Assembly (NCBI GenBank): GCA_001792895.1
Contig: MARA01000007.1
Span: 1,302,001-1,366,000 of the forward strand
Source of the DNA: Lentinus brumalis
Taxonomy: Eukaryota; Basidiomycota; Agaricomycetes; Polyporales; Polyporaceae
Reading direction: 5' to 3'
Length of the DNA: 64,000 bases
Part shown: positions 37,225-50,445 of the stretch, piece by piece
Numbering within the stretch: the first letter of the stretch is position 1
Layout: every line of letters begins with the position of its first letter
Position numbers and translations under genes: made by a program
The notes under the pieces: model-generated
Told to the model about the DNA's origin: nothing
The model's database searches: none
The model's input: only the letters and a program-made list of their open reading frames with translations

Positions 37225-37460
37225 GCTCTTCATCTGTCTTGGTGTTGTATGCTACTGTGCTCGACCGTTTGCTCATCTCTAATGATCTCTGTACGTGCGG
37301 GATATCGGGATGCTGGATCATTATGTTTAAGCTGTTGCCTCCGTCACGTGTACCGCGCTTCCACACGCGACGCGACGTGTGTGGTGTGAGCGCTAGGACT
37401 GAGCAGAGTATCAGCTTCTTACGCTCTCCACCACCTACTTTCCCCGCGTTCTTGTCCTCG

Positions 37461-38585
37461 ATGTCCGCTGCTCTTAGCGAGAAGGCGAAGGGAAAGCAGC
37501 GTGCGGTGGAATCCGAAGCAGCGACGACTCCGCCTCCAAAGGATCTCACAATCCGGTTCACGGAGGGCATCCCGGATCTGACACTTCAGGTCGCTGAGAA
37601 GGACACAGTGAAGGATGTGAAAGCAAAGGTACGTTGCCATTGAATTGGACAAAGGACTGTACGAACCTTCTATGCAGATTCGTCTCGGGAGGCCTGAGCT
37701 CAAGGACAGACGTCTCAGGCTGATTTATTCAGGGCAACTACTTGCGGACAACACACAAATCTACCCTCGCATCGCTTCTGTAGAGCAAAGACGGAGGAGA
37801 CCTGCGCAGAACCTAGGGGGCGGTGAAGAAGCAGACGGGACTGCCGAGGATGGTCCTGTCTCTGCCCCGACATGGTTGCACTGTTCCGTAGGCCCGCAAC
37901 TGAAGGAAGGGGAGGAGGAGGAAAGCAGGATGCAGGTTCGTCCCTCTCGCAATGAGCCCCCCTAATCTCCGTCCCAACCAGAGCCTAACATGCTCTGGGT
38001 GGTATGGTAGACCGCGCAGCTCAAGCCGCTACGTGGCTTCGATCGACTCGCGGCGGCTGGGTTCTCGGAGCAGGACATCGCCAACATACGGTTGCAATTC
38101 CATGCACACTCGGCGGGAGACTACCTGGACCAAGAGTTTGACGACCAGGACGATTGTATGTCCCCGTGCTCTGCTGTACGTTTGTAACATCCCCGCTGAC
38201 ACATCTCCGCGAAGTCGATGAACACGCGCGTGCACTGGAGGAGCAGTGGATAGACTCTCTTGACGGCGGGAGCAGTGCATCTCTGGCAAACTCGCAGCCC
38301 GCGGTGTCGTCTCTCCACAATGGCATCCTGCTCGGGTTCTTCTTCCCGCTCATGCCGGTATTCTTCTTCCGGGCTACCAAACCTGCGGTGTTTTGGGATG
38401 ATGGCAGCGAACATGACGCGCTGACGCCCTCTATGTTCTCGTGAGTACTCATGGATGATGCATTGACTGCGCTGGCCGCTCATCGGTTTGTGAATAATAG
38501 GAGGAGGATGCAGATGGGCATCGTGGTGGGGTTCCTGTTGAACGTCCTATTTGGGGTATGGACGTACCTCCTGTCATCATCGTGA
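37461..38585 (+). CDS. DSC3: DSC3, Dsc E3 ligase complex ubiquitin-like subunit
   Basis: Subunit of the Golgi/endosomal Dsc ubiquitin ligase, which degrades membrane proteins and, in several fungi, activates the sterol regulator SREBP. Five exons, 37461-37628, 37678-37935, 38011-38155, 38215-38440 and 38501-38585, give 293 residues. The N-terminal ubiquitin-like domain (DUF2407) reads LTIRFTEGIPDLTLQV, then RRLRLIYSGQLLADN. The second half has GFDRLAAAGFSEQDIANIR and LDQEFDDQDDFDEHARALEE, typical of Dsc3, and two C-terminal hydrophobic segments, GILLGFFFPLMPVFFF and MGIVVGFLLNVLFGVWTYLL, as membrane anchors. All intron phases agree. It starts 236 bases after the ASK1 stop on the same strand. 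Confidence 0.88.
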
Positions 38586-39544
38586 CCTCCCTCCACGTAG
38601 CGTTCATGGACCATTCACGCCTGTGACACTACCGCAGCGCTTGAGTTTGCTGGAGTAACGCCTTCAAGCGAATGAGTTGGACACGTCGTGTCTAAAGTTT
38701 GATGAAGTCCGCGTGTATGTGGGTAGGCTGACTGCAAGGGACAGCTTCGTCGACTCATGTCAATGATGACAACCGCCAGATGTCTCTTCTCCGGCCTGAA
38801 GTGAGTCCGTGATCGTCCCCTGTGCCTGCATAGGGCTGATGTTTGCTTCAGTATTCCAAGATCATCGCGTCATTCTCTATGGGTGGGTTCTGCCCCGACA
38901 CACCAGCGAATATGCGTGGCTCATGTTCCGCTGTAATCAGAGTAATAACAGGACGCCGTGAATCCCCCTTCACTGTGCCTGGTCGTCGTCTGCTAGGTTA
39001 CACAACAACATTATCCATGATAGCGTATGTCTACATGCCTTCGCCTTCGCCCGCGTACGACGCCAGAATATGAGATTACGGGGCACTATCTTTCTCCGCA
39101 AGCTGCGGTGGAACAAGGTGCGTCATATAATTGTCACATTCGCTGCCACTTAAAGTTGGAGCTCCAAGGAAGCCTACGGCGGACGCGGAGTCGAGTTTGA
39201 ACCATGGCCCATGAGCGCGATCGTGCTTACCCGTTCAGCCGAGTTTGCAATGGATCGCAATCCCTTGAACCGAGTAGGTCGCCTCCTCTCAGTGCCGCCG
39301 GCTGTGGTCAGCTGAGGGCTCACGAGCACTCCGGGCAACCGATCCCACTTTACAAGGTTCCACAGAAGGTGCCAGCAGGGCAGGCTGCTTTCCTACTCAA
39401 AATGATCGGCAGCATACACTACCGGGGTGTGAGTGCCGTTCATGCTGTAAATAGCACTGACGATGGTGGACGTTCTCGCGAATTCCCACTTGCCCCTTGT
39501 CTCACTGAGCTTACCATCAGTGCTCGACAACTCCAGACTGTAAC
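38586..39544. other. Intergenic region upstream of the P450 pair
   Basis: 959 bases; should hold the promoter of the first P450. Frames such as 38843-39073 and 39204-39629 (+) show no motif. No gene called. Confidence 0.45.
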
Positions 39545-41618
39545 ATGCATGCTGAGCACTCTCTCCGTGCGGATGTCCTCGTCGCAGCACTACTCCTCGT
39601 CTCTCTCCTCGTCACCCGTTCGCTCCTGAGGTCCAAGTCCTGGAACGCTCGCATGAGAGGGCGTGCCCTGCCTCCAGGTCCACGAGGAATGCCTTTCATC
39701 GGAAACCTAATCAGTATGCCTCAGTCCAAGGCATGGTATGGTTTCAGAGACCTTGCTCTGAAGTACGGTGCGTATTGGTCTGTCTTTCATGTTCGTTTCA
39801 CCAACGAAGTCCAGGGGACGTTACATACTTCCAGGTCATGGGCCGCCATGTCATGGTCCTTGGGAGTCCTACCTCGATCTCGGAGTTTCTTGAGAAGCGC
39901 ACATCGAACACGTCGGATAGACTCGTCACTCCTCTCATTCGTCTGTACGTGTTCTCCACCGGTATGTGATTGCAATTGCTGACAGAGATCCGTTGCGGAA
40001 AACAGTACCGGACTCGACTGGATCCTGGGACTCGTTCCCTATGGACCCCTCTGGCGAGCTTACAGGCGTGCCCTATGGCAGCACTTCCATCCCGGTGTCT
40101 TGCCGAGGTATCAGACAGTACAAAACGCAATCACCCGCAAGTTCCTCCTCAAGCTCATGCACAAACCGGAGGACTTCAGGCAACACGTGAGATTGTGGGT
40201 GCTATAGCCATACTGGAATACACCCCACGCGCTCATGATACTGAACCTTCATGGTAGTGTCCTGGCCGCAACCCTCCTGAAGGTCGTATATGGGATTGAT
40301 GTTGAGGACGAGAATCACGAGATAATTCGGATGATTGACGTTGCGCTTGAAGGACCTGCGCAGGCATTCGTCCCGGGCAAATTTCTCGTGGACATCTTCC
40401 CGCTGTTACAGTATGTCCCCGAGTGGTTACCCGGAGCCAATTTCCAGAAGATGTTCGCTAAGTGGCGGAAGGCAAACCTACAAATGAAAGAAATCTTGTT
40501 CAAGACGCGGAACACTGCATTCGTAAGTTTTACTCTCATTTCGGACATTCGCTAGCGTCACAGACCTGACATTGGGCATCAGACGGAGAATTCACTTCCA
40601 GGCAGTATGCCCATCGTCGACGCGTTATTGCTCCGGTTTTCAAACGGCCTCGCTGACCCTTCGCTCAACTACGAGATGCTCGTTGAAAACGTGGCTGCCG
40701 TCACGTTCGAAGGTAGGGGTTCAGGCACTCTCCGATATCGACCTTCGCTAATGTATCGCTGCAGCTGGAACAGATACAGTGAGCGGTCTATTCGTAGCTG
40801 GGAAGTCATGACGCAAACTTCCGCTCAGACCTACTCAACGGTGCTCGGTTCGTTCGTGGCCCTGTCATTATATCCTGCCGCTCAGAAGAAAGCACAGGCC
40901 GAGCTGGATGCGGTAGTTGGTCGAGAGCGCCTGCCCGAGTTGCACGACCGGGAGAGTTTGGTATACGTCAAGGCGGTCATCATGGAGTCTCTGCGTTGGC
41001 ACAACGTCACACCTCTTGGCATCGCGCATCGGACAATTCTGGACGACGAGATACAGGGCTATTTCGTTCCAGCAGGTACCACTCTAGTGGCTAATATTTG
41101 GTGAGTGTGCTTTCGATATTCAGCGACGCCTCCTCACGACGGCCACCAGGGCATGCATGCATGATTCTACGGAGTACCCCGATCCGGCCGACTTTCGTCC
41201 AGAACGTTTTATACACGATGGCAAGATTGATACCACCGTCAGAGATCCCTTCACAGTCGTCTTCGGATCCGGACGAAGGTACGAGAGATCTTCATATACG
41301 TAATTACCGTATAAACACGGATGCCCCTCTTCCACAGGATCTGTCCTGGGAGGTACTTTGCAAATGATTCGCTCTTCCTCATAATTGCGTCCGTGCTCCA
41401 TATGTTCGATATCGGTCCTCCAGTGGACGACCATGGGCAGATGATCAAGGTCGAACCGTGGATGACCGACGGCTTTCTATCGTACGTACAAAGTGGCATA
41501 TCTCTGGCCGCTTCGCGGGCATCTGATACTGACCGTTGCGTGCAGATATCTGGAAGATACTCGTTGCACAATCAGACCCCGGTCTTCAGATATGGAACTG
41601 TCGCGCATGTTGGAGTAG
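39545..41618 (+). CDS. Cytochrome P450 monooxygenase (first of a tandem pair)
   Basis: ER-anchored heme monooxygenase of about 520 residues; substrate unknown. Ten exons can be spliced in continuous frame. Landmarks: N-terminal anchor LVAALLLVSLLVTRSLL; proline hinge GRALPPGPRGMPFIGN; W-R of helix C in PLWRAYRRALWQHF; I-helix AGTDT, encoded by a 14-nt exon (40765-40778); K-helix ExxR in MESLRWHNVTP; PERF as FRPERF; and the heme loop FGSGRRICPG with the ligand Cys. The gene is intact, ending after RCTIRP at 41618. Exon structure matches the downstream paralogue exactly, so the pair arose by duplication after these introns were in place. The class resembles basidiomycete P450s often annotated as sterigmatocystin-oxidoreductase-like, a loose label only. 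Confidence 0.93.
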
Positions 41619-41915
41619 GATATCAGCCTGAGGGAGCGTGGAGGCTAGCTGCTCGAGTCAGTGATCAGCTGGACAGGCGCAGACGACTTATATTTATACA
41701 AGTACGCTCGAAACTTTGAGAAGCTCTGACACCATCTTCATAAGTTCGTGGGCTATCAACATAATCAAGAGATCTGGAGTTACTCAGCGGGCGGGTGCGA
41801 GTGTATTGTGTTCCCATACTTAGACTGACGCTGGTCGCCTTCCTCAGAACACCACCATCACATCCTCGTCTTCATTGCTCTCCTCATGCTTGCTGGACGA
41901 ACCTCAGACTTCACT

Positions 41916-44008
41916 ATGGACATTGGGGTTCACTTTCGCGGGGACGTGTTAGCTGCTGCGCTGTTCCTGGTCTGCCTCTTCATTGCCCGCACTTCTCTAT
42001 CTTCCCCAGCATGGCGTGCTCGTACGAAGGGACGCGCACTTCCTCCGGGTCCGCACAGGTTTCCCTTCATTGGCAATCTGCTAGCTATGCCCAAGTCGCA
42101 GCCTTGGCGTGGGTTCAGGGATCTCTGTTTGAAGTACGGTGAGTATCGCTCCACAAGGCTGCCGTATCCGTCTCACTGATGGCAGACCAGGAGAAACGAC
42201 TTACTTGCAGGTCATGGGCCGACATATAGTCGTCCTCGGGAGTGCCAGAGCAATCTCGGAGTTTCTGGAGAAGCGCGCTTCAAATACGTCCGATAGACTT
42301 GTCACTCCCGTCGTGCGCCTGTACGGATGTCCGTCAACATGACATCATCTCGCTGATAGCCTTTCGTCGTGCATACAGCACGGGTATTGACTGGTTGATA
42401 GGGCTGATGCCGTACGGCCCCGTCTGGCGAGCTCACAGGCGTGCCCTTTGGCAGCACATCCGCCCAGCAGTGATTCCTACGTATCACCCGGTACAACGCA
42501 CGGTCATCCGCATGTTCCTGCTCGATCTCTTCCATAAACCTGAGGACCTCAAGCAGCACGTTAGATTGTGAGTGTGACTTCTTCGTATCGGATGGACTCT
42601 AACCTTTCGGATGCTGACTTTCCGTGGTCAGTGCCATTGCCGCGACTATTCTCAAAGTCACATACGGGATCGATGCCGACGACGAGTGTCATGAGATCAT
42701 ACAGATGATTGACGCTGCAATTGAAGGATCTGCACAGGCACTTATCCCGGGCAGGTTCCTGGTAGATGCCGTCCCGCTGCTGCAATACGTGCCTGCATGG
42801 TTTCCTGGAGCAGGTTTCCAGAAGACTTTCGCAAGATGGCGAGAGAAAATCTCGCGAATGAAGTCGGAGGTGCTCTTAAAAACCCGCAACGCTGCTTCTG
42901 TATACTCCTCTCTTCATATCCGCATATACGAGCAGTATCTGACTATAGTCCCTCAGACCGAGAAAGTGCAGCCAGGACCTACACCCATTGTTGAAGCTTT
43001 GGCGGCTCAGTCTATGAGCGTTCCTACTGGTATCGATGTGGACACACTGATTGAAGATGTGGCTGCCGTCGCATTTGTAGGTGAGGCGACACGTAACAAG
43101 GTCGATGTGCGTCCGCTGATATATCGTTGCAGCGGGAACAGACACAGTGAGCATTGACTGTATGACTGATCATTAGTTGCCCTCAAAGGCTTCGAATTTG
43201 CTCAGACACACACAACCGCTTTCTCCGCTTTTGTGGCTCTGTCGATGTATCCCGAGGTGCAACAGAGGGCGCAGGCTGAGTTGGATGCGGTGGTCGGTCG
43301 TCACCGCCTACCCGACTTCGATGATCGCGAGGCGTTGGTGTACGTTCGGGCAGTTATCATGGAGTCCCTACGTTGGCACAACGTCACGCCTCTGGGCATC
43401 CCGCATCGTACGGTCGCAGACGACGAGATTCGAGGCTACTTCATTCCAGCTGGTACCATTGTTGTGCCCAACATCTGGTAGGCCTTCAATTCACTTCAAG
43501 ACGTCGTCTGGTAACGCCTCATATGCCCGCACCGCCGAACAGGGCTTGCATGCACGATCCTACGGAGTACGAAGATCCCGGAGAGTTTCGCCCGGAGCGC
43601 TTCATACGCGAGGGCAAAATCGACACAACCGTGCGAGATCCTTTCACGATCGTCTTTGGCTCTGGAAGAAGGTAGGAGAATAGATTGTCATTACTCAAAT
43701 AATATCTGAAGGCCGACGTGTGTACTTGCACAGAATTTGCCCAGGGAGGTATTTCGCAAATGACATGCTCTTCCTCACCATCGCGTCTGTGCTCCACACA
43801 TTCGATATCGAGCCTCAGGTGGCCGACTCCAATGGGCAGCCAGTCAGGGCGGAGTCTCAGATCACAGACGGAGCACTGTCGTACGTGGTGACATCTCATG
43901 TACACAATACCATCGTGCCTGACCATTGCGGACAGATACCTGGAAGATTATCGTTGCACCATTAAGCCTCGGTACTCCGATGCAGACTTGTTGCGCCTTT
44001 TGGCCTAA
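41916..44008 (+). CDS. Cytochrome P450 monooxygenase (second of a tandem pair)
   Basis: Paralogue of the preceding P450 with the same ten-exon layout, including the 14-nt I-helix exon (43133-43146). Landmarks: anchor GDVLAAALFLVCLFIA; GRALPPGPHRFPFIGN; AGTDT; MESLRWHNVTPLGIPHRT; FRPERFIREGKIDTTVRDP; and FGSGRRICPGRYFAND with the heme Cys. It ends at 44008 after SYLEDYRCTIKPR. I choose the ATG at 41916 (MDIGVHFRGDVL), which aligns with the start of the first copy; an in-frame ATG at 41886 adds ten residues. Intact. The stretch between AGTDT and the K-helix and the substrate loops are where the copies differ most, so specificity may differ. Confidence 0.93.
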
Positions 44009-44385
44009 GATATTAGCGGGATTCTCCATTTATTCCTCGTGTTTCTGCCGGTATGATGAATGGATAGAAAGTCGCGGTTATCAGAGTCCCAGTATTACTC
44101 ATGTCACTCATCTGTCATGCACTCGGCATGCTGCAGCAGATTGAATGCTGCTTGCAATAAATATCAAGGGTTGTCATTGACTGGGAGGTTGAAACTTGGC
44201 GGGATCAGACATGTAAGCAGTAGCGTAAATCTCCGGTTGAGTATGAGCATGATGGCTGTGAGTAGCGAAGACTTCCATAAATGGAAGCGCCCATCAATTT
44301 GCCAGAACCACCGACTTGGGACCAACAAGACGGCCCTCTTCTCCTGGACATAACCTCTACTTGATTAAAGAGCAGTTCATCAGCG
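44009..44385. other. Intergenic region
   Basis: 377 bases between the second P450 and the Pol III subunit gene on the same strand. Presumed 3' UTR and promoter; nothing else seen. Confidence 0.4.
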
Positions 44386-44959
44386 ATGCTATTCTGCCCA
44401 AACTGCGCCAACCTTCTAGTTATCTCGGCAGAAACGGGATATAACAAATGGGCGTGTAACACCTGCGCATACGAATTTCCGCTCACGAAACAGGCTTGTC
44501 GCCCCTTCTCATGAGTTTGCTCTGAATCTATAGCGCTGACCGAGTGCGCTTTCGTGCAGATGACCTCGAGGACAAAGCTGAAGAGAAAGGTTGTCGACGA
44601 TGTCCTTGGTGGCGAAGACCAATGGAAACATGCCGACTCTACGACCGGTGAGAGGGCGTCGACGCCAATCCCATGTCCAGTCCATCGCGAAGAAAGATTG
44701 ACGTGCATTCCGTTTCAGCAACATGTCCAAAATGCGACAACGGACGTGCATACTTCTACCAGTTGCAGATCAGATCGGCCGACGAACCGATGACGACGTG
44801 TACGTTGCAAGCCCTTGTTTGTTTGGTTTTCTCGCTGACTCACTCGCGCTTTCACAGTCTACAGGTATGTCGGAGCTCTCGTATAACTCTCTGAGTGGAA
44901 TGTCTTACTGACTGCGCTCCAGGTGTACAGCGTGCGGCAACAACTGGCGAGAAAATTAG
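44386..44959 (+). CDS. RPC11: RNA polymerase III subunit C11 (RPC11/POLR3K)
   Basis: Small zinc-ribbon subunit of RNA polymerase III, needed for termination, reinitiation and intrinsic RNA cleavage. Five exons, 44386-44493, 44560-44647, 44719-44799, 44858-44864 and 44923-44959, give 106 residues. The N-terminal ribbon is MLFCPNCANLL...WACNTCAYEFPL; the centre has KVVDDVLGGEDQWKHADS; the C-terminal TFIIS-like ribbon is CPKCDNGRAYFYQLQ with the catalytic RSADEPMTTFYRC hairpin (the acidic DE pair) and CGNNW. Two features are unusual: the first intron begins with GC (CAG|GCTTGT) and exon 4 is only 7 nt, yet both are required to rebuild this highly conserved sequence. Confidence 0.92.
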
Positions 44960-45279
44960 CCGCGCTCGGTGGTGTCTACGCTATTCTGTAATTTATCTGG
45001 CTTTCCTGGCAGCTACTTTCGACACTTGTATCTATACCACGACAGCATCCATCCATCATGGCTCACTCCGCGTCTGAACTTGAGGTTCTCGTCTGCTTTG
45101 GCCTCGTCTCTTCCCGTTGCATCTCTAGGGATACACACGATGCATTGCACAACGATTACAACTTACTTGCTCGCAACCAACATACAGTCAACGAACGGTA
45201 CAGGTACAATGAGGCTCACATACTCGTACATGTCTCGCTTCCCCGACTCTTCGTCATGCACGAACCTCGGCACATCACG
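44960..45279. other. Convergent 3' region
   Basis: 320 bases between the stops of two convergent genes. Presumed 3' UTRs; no gene seen. Confidence 0.4.
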
Positions 45280-46902
45280 CTACAGGCTCTGCAGCTTGTC
45301 CAAGAAGATCGCCCATTCCACGACCGTCACCCCGCGCTTCAGCGCCTGCTCCTTCACCTCCCGATTCCTAGTCGCCTCGCTGAGCCGCGCGACCGCACGT
45401 AGGTGGTCCACGCGCTTGATCCCAAGCTCGTATAGGATGGGCGCAATGTGCAGCAGCGATGGGTCGCACGACGACAGGATGATCTCCACTGACGACGTCG
45501 ACGTCACTCGTTGCGAGCTCCCGCCTTCCTGAATCTCGCGGAACGAGCCGTGCACGGGAGACATCGGCGTCACGCCGTTGCCAATATTAAGGCCGTAGGG
45601 CTTCGGGCTTGCAGAGCTGGCCTGGCTGCCAGTATGCGGCGGGGTTTGCGGGTACGTGATCATGAACTGTGAGCACGTCAGCCTTCACGTTCAGCAGACC
45701 ACAGTGGTAGATATATCAGGTACCCACATCGCTCCTGTCCTGCGACTTGCGAGGAAAATGTCGACGCAAAGTGGGCGACGGGGGCGCGCGATCGTACTTC
45801 TTGCTCACCGTCAGGCTGGATGGAGTTTTCAACTCCTCAGGCAATGCGGCACTCTCGGACCGAGGGGAGAACAGCGGCTTGGGCATGCCCTTGGTCGCCT
45901 GCTGGTACGACACCATGTACTGACGAAGCCTGTCAGCTCTGTGCCCGCAGGATGGCCGAGGAGATGGTCTAACCTCGCTGCGTTCGTACGACGCTCTTCC
46001 GGCTTTACCGTTGTCCGTTCCGCGCACGCTCCCGTTCCCATGTTTCGCCCCGCCGCCATCAAAAGAACTCGCATACCGCGCATGGTCGGCCACTACCCTC
46101 CGCAACCGTGCATCTTGGGCAACCGGTACCGACGCTACCCTCCGGTGGCCGTGGCCGTGCGCATGTGCACGCGGGGGACCATCCGCCTCGCTCCGGACGT
46201 CGTGGCCCTGTCCATACACGCTCCCGCCCGCGCTGCTCTGCGCAACACGTTCACGCCAGAGCGAGATCGTCCGCAAAGGCGTATCTTCGAGGATTCGCTG
46301 CTGCACAAGCTCGATCTGACCCTTCTTCCCGCTCACCTGACGGGCATTCTCGGGTGGGGGCAGCGGTGGCAACGGTGGCAACGGCTGGGGCGGGGCATCG
46401 ACGAACCCAGGCTCCTCCTCGTCATCCTAGTAGGAGAGCCCCGTACGGCCTCGCTCACGCTCACGCTGCTGCGGCGGAGCGTCGGGTGCTGGTCATGCGT
46501 CTGCGTCTGCATCTGCGTCAGTGTCTGCTCCTGCTGGACCCGCTGCTGCTGGCGTTGGCGCTCCTGCGCGCGAGCGGCGTTCTCCATCTGCCCCGAGAGC
46601 ATGCGCTCCATCTCCTCAACGTAGTTGCGGTACCCGCTCACCGACTCGTCGCGGTCGTTCTCCGCGCGCCGGTCGCCGACGACCCACTCCGTCGGCACCT
46701 CGCTCGTGTACGCGTCGAAGTTGTCGTCGAGCGGGATGCTCGTCGGCGGTGCGGGAGGGGACGTGCGGTAGACGTGGCTTGAGCGTCGCGCGGACCCGTG
46801 GCCTGCGATGGAGTCGACATCGCGCGTGCTTCCGCCGTCCGCGTTCCGTCCGCCGCGGCTCTGCGAGTAGTAGGACTCGCTTGCAATGTCCGAGAGGTAC
46901 AT
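45280..46902 (-). CDS. Unrecognised Pro/Gln-rich protein of about 500 residues
   Basis: Family not recognised. Exons 46902-46465, 46426-45728 and 45666-45280 keep frame, with a possible extra 54-nt intron (in-frame either way) near 45919-45972. The protein starts MYLSDIASESYYSQSRGG, has an acidic block, then a helical segment YRNYVEEMERMLSGQMENAA running into a Gln-rich coil (RQQQRVQQEQTLTQMQTQ), a proline run (PQPLPPLPPLPPPE) and a C-terminal helical module (LLHIAPILYELGIKRVDHL, TVVEWAIFLDKLQSL) that could be a SAM-like or death-fold-like interaction domain. The 46427-46464 junction is either a 38-nt intron with tandem GTGAGC donors or one missing base at 46426-46427. Probably a scaffold, by inference only. 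Confidence 0.65.
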
Positions 46903-47982
46903 CTCGTGGTGGTCGTTGTCGTTATAGCTCTTTAGGTGTGCTGAGTGTGGAATGTATGTGTGATATGCAAGTCGCGCAGAAGGGAGTGGAAGAGAGGTGA
47001 TAGGACTAGGTAGCACTGCTACGTAGGGCAGGCAGGGCAATATCAATTGTCTGCCGCCGCCACCGCGGGTGTGGTGTATACATATCATGCACGGACATGC
47101 GTATACAGCGTGTTCGAGCACGTGCAGAAAATGTTTGATCATGCAGTCCGCAAGCCTCCCGGAAGTTGGGAGCTTAATATGCCAGATTGAAGATCGCGCA
47201 CCGTGCGCGATCCTTTGCCCGCCAGCCGAGCTCTTGTTCGATCGTCCGTATCGAGGACTATCCGGCGGGTCAGGGCTGGCCAGGGACCCGAACCAGCTGC
47301 GGAAGGCGCGACCCAAGGGGGATGTAGACGGTGCGCATTGGAGTGAGCGGTGCACGAGCCGTCACTGTGGGTATTACGTCCAGAGGGCGTGAGACGCTGC
47401 GAAGAGAAGAACGACGATTGAGTTGTGGCCCCGGATGAGCGCGCTCTGTGGCCGGCCTATCTGCGTGCAGTGAGGTCATCGCACCGGGAAGCGCGGATCT
47501 AGTAAAGGAGGACGAGTAGCAATTGACTTGAGCTCACAGGTGATGCATGCGACTGTTTCTGCACAGACGATACTTCTGGTAGCACTTGTCCGATCAGCAC
47601 GGCGACCGGGCATACTCTTGCCACATAGGAATGCTGGCTGTCGGTTGGTAGAGCTGGCCCATGCCGTGCAATGGGTCAGAACGAGTCGGTATGGTTCAAA
47701 TTCGCAGACTCACCCTGCTATGTCTGAATGCAGCCCTACTTCATACTGCGTACTGGAAGGTCCAAAAGTACCACATAGCTGGCGGTTAGCGGACGTGTCA
47801 CGAAGGTCTGCTGAGTGGAACCAACGCCATCGTAGGGGTGCCAAAAGAACGCATATATTGACCCGAATACACGTATCATGTCGCAGACAAGTCACCACGT
47901 ACAAGGCTTACACGTCGCCGCCGCCATCCCAGAAGCGTGACCCAGGCGCGCAAGAGGAGGACAAGCAGGCAGCGGGCTTGTG
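46903..47982. other. Intergenic region
   Basis: 1.1 kb. The part next to 46903 is the promoter side of the minus-strand gene. Nothing else can be supported, though a + strand exon near 47880-47980 could belong to the tentative small gene that follows. Confidence 0.35.
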
Positions 47983-48264
47983 ATGTCGGTCCGAGTCAGT
48001 GGAGGGGAGCAGATGCCAGGCAAGGAAAAGGACGACGACGACGACGTGAAGAGAGCTTCCGAAGAGGGCTTTGGACAAGACCCGTCCGAGCCGCTGGCAT
48101 CCGTTCGACCAACGCTGCCAGAGGGACTGTGGACAGGCGCAGGAAATGCGAGTTCCTTGTAAGCTTGGAGTCGGGTCCGGAGACTTGATGTGGGAAATAG
48201 AAAAGGGTCGAACGGGTCCCCCTTGCCTACAAGGCAATGTTCATCAGCATCGGAGAACGTCTAA
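47983..48264 (+). CDS. Tentative small acidic protein
   Basis: Low-confidence call. From the ATG at 47983 the frame has strongly protein-like composition: GGEQMPGKEKDDDDDVKRAS, then EEGFGQDPSEPLASVRPTLP. It stops at 48162 unless a GTAAGC donor at 48159 is joined to a CTACAAG acceptor ending 48233, which gives a 68-residue product ending SSASENV. Upstream, the frame before 47980 also looks coding (KRDPGAQEEDKQ) but is one base out of register, so the true N-terminus may lie further left. No family recognised; the length and bias could be chance. Confidence 0.3.
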
Positions 48265-48684
48265 ATGATGCGGAGGTAGTCCGGGGACAATCCGCCGGGC
48301 ATGTCCCCGCCAACTCGAACCAGTCAACGCCTGTTGAGGTCAACACGATGCTTCATAGGCTTGCCCCGACGCCCCATCGCGTTGCCTCGGTGGTGCTAAT
48401 GCAGTATCACCCAAGCACGTCATGATCGCGTACGACCTTAGTCCTTGTTCGAGCGAACACATCGAACTCGAGGGACTGACTGCGGTAATAATAGCGGCTG
48501 CAGACGGCGCGTACAACCAGGCGCGCAAAAGCACAACGGTCTACTAGGCGGGGAAACGACCAATTGCCCTCAATGTGATCAGGAGCAGGACGGACTGGCT
48601 GGCGTATAAGTGCGCGGATAGGTTCCCCGTCAAGTTGACGCGTTGCCGCATACAATCGAGGGACAACAAGAAGGTGCAAAGTGA

Positions 48685-48956
48685 CTAACCATCGTCTCCA
48701 TACGCGGCCTTCTCAGGGTCAACCGCGTCGCCCAGTCGCCGACGTCTATGCTCTCCGACTTTGGCGGATATCAACTTGTAGCAGCGGATGGTGAGCGGGA
48801 TTCCCCAAACGATGTACCATATCGAAACCGCAGTAACGACTGTCGCCGGGGTCAGTATCTTATGCGGGTCGCCCTACATGTAATCCAATATGTTACTCAC
48901 CAATTGCTGTGACGTCGCCAGCGCAAAACCTGAACGACGGTGAGATAGGGCGACAT
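48685..48956 (-). CDS. Tentative small single-pass membrane protein, 71 residues
   Basis: Two exons, 48956-48930 and 48873-48685, joined across a 56-nt intron (donor GTTTTG, acceptor TGTAG), give a complete ATG-to-stop frame. The product has a short N-terminus (MSPYLTVVQGDPHKILTP), one hydrophobic helix (TVVTAVSIWYIVWGIPLTI), then a basic collar (KVGEHRRRRLGD) and an acidic end. A small hydrophobic protein of this plan could be an ER or mitochondrial membrane subunit; I do not recognise the family. The donor is weak and there is no homologue I can recall, so this rests on composition and clean splicing. Confidence 0.45.

Positions 48957-50445
<1,489 letters not shown>

Noticed and set aside
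45716..46381. A separate minus-strand gene within the 45.3-46.9 kb region.
   Set aside because: The frame joins in phase to both neighbours, forming one protein.
48874..48900. A 27-nt intron (GTGAGT...TGTAG) in the small membrane protein gene.
   Set aside because: Too short to splice; a 56-nt intron from an upstream donor gives a complete frame with an ATG.
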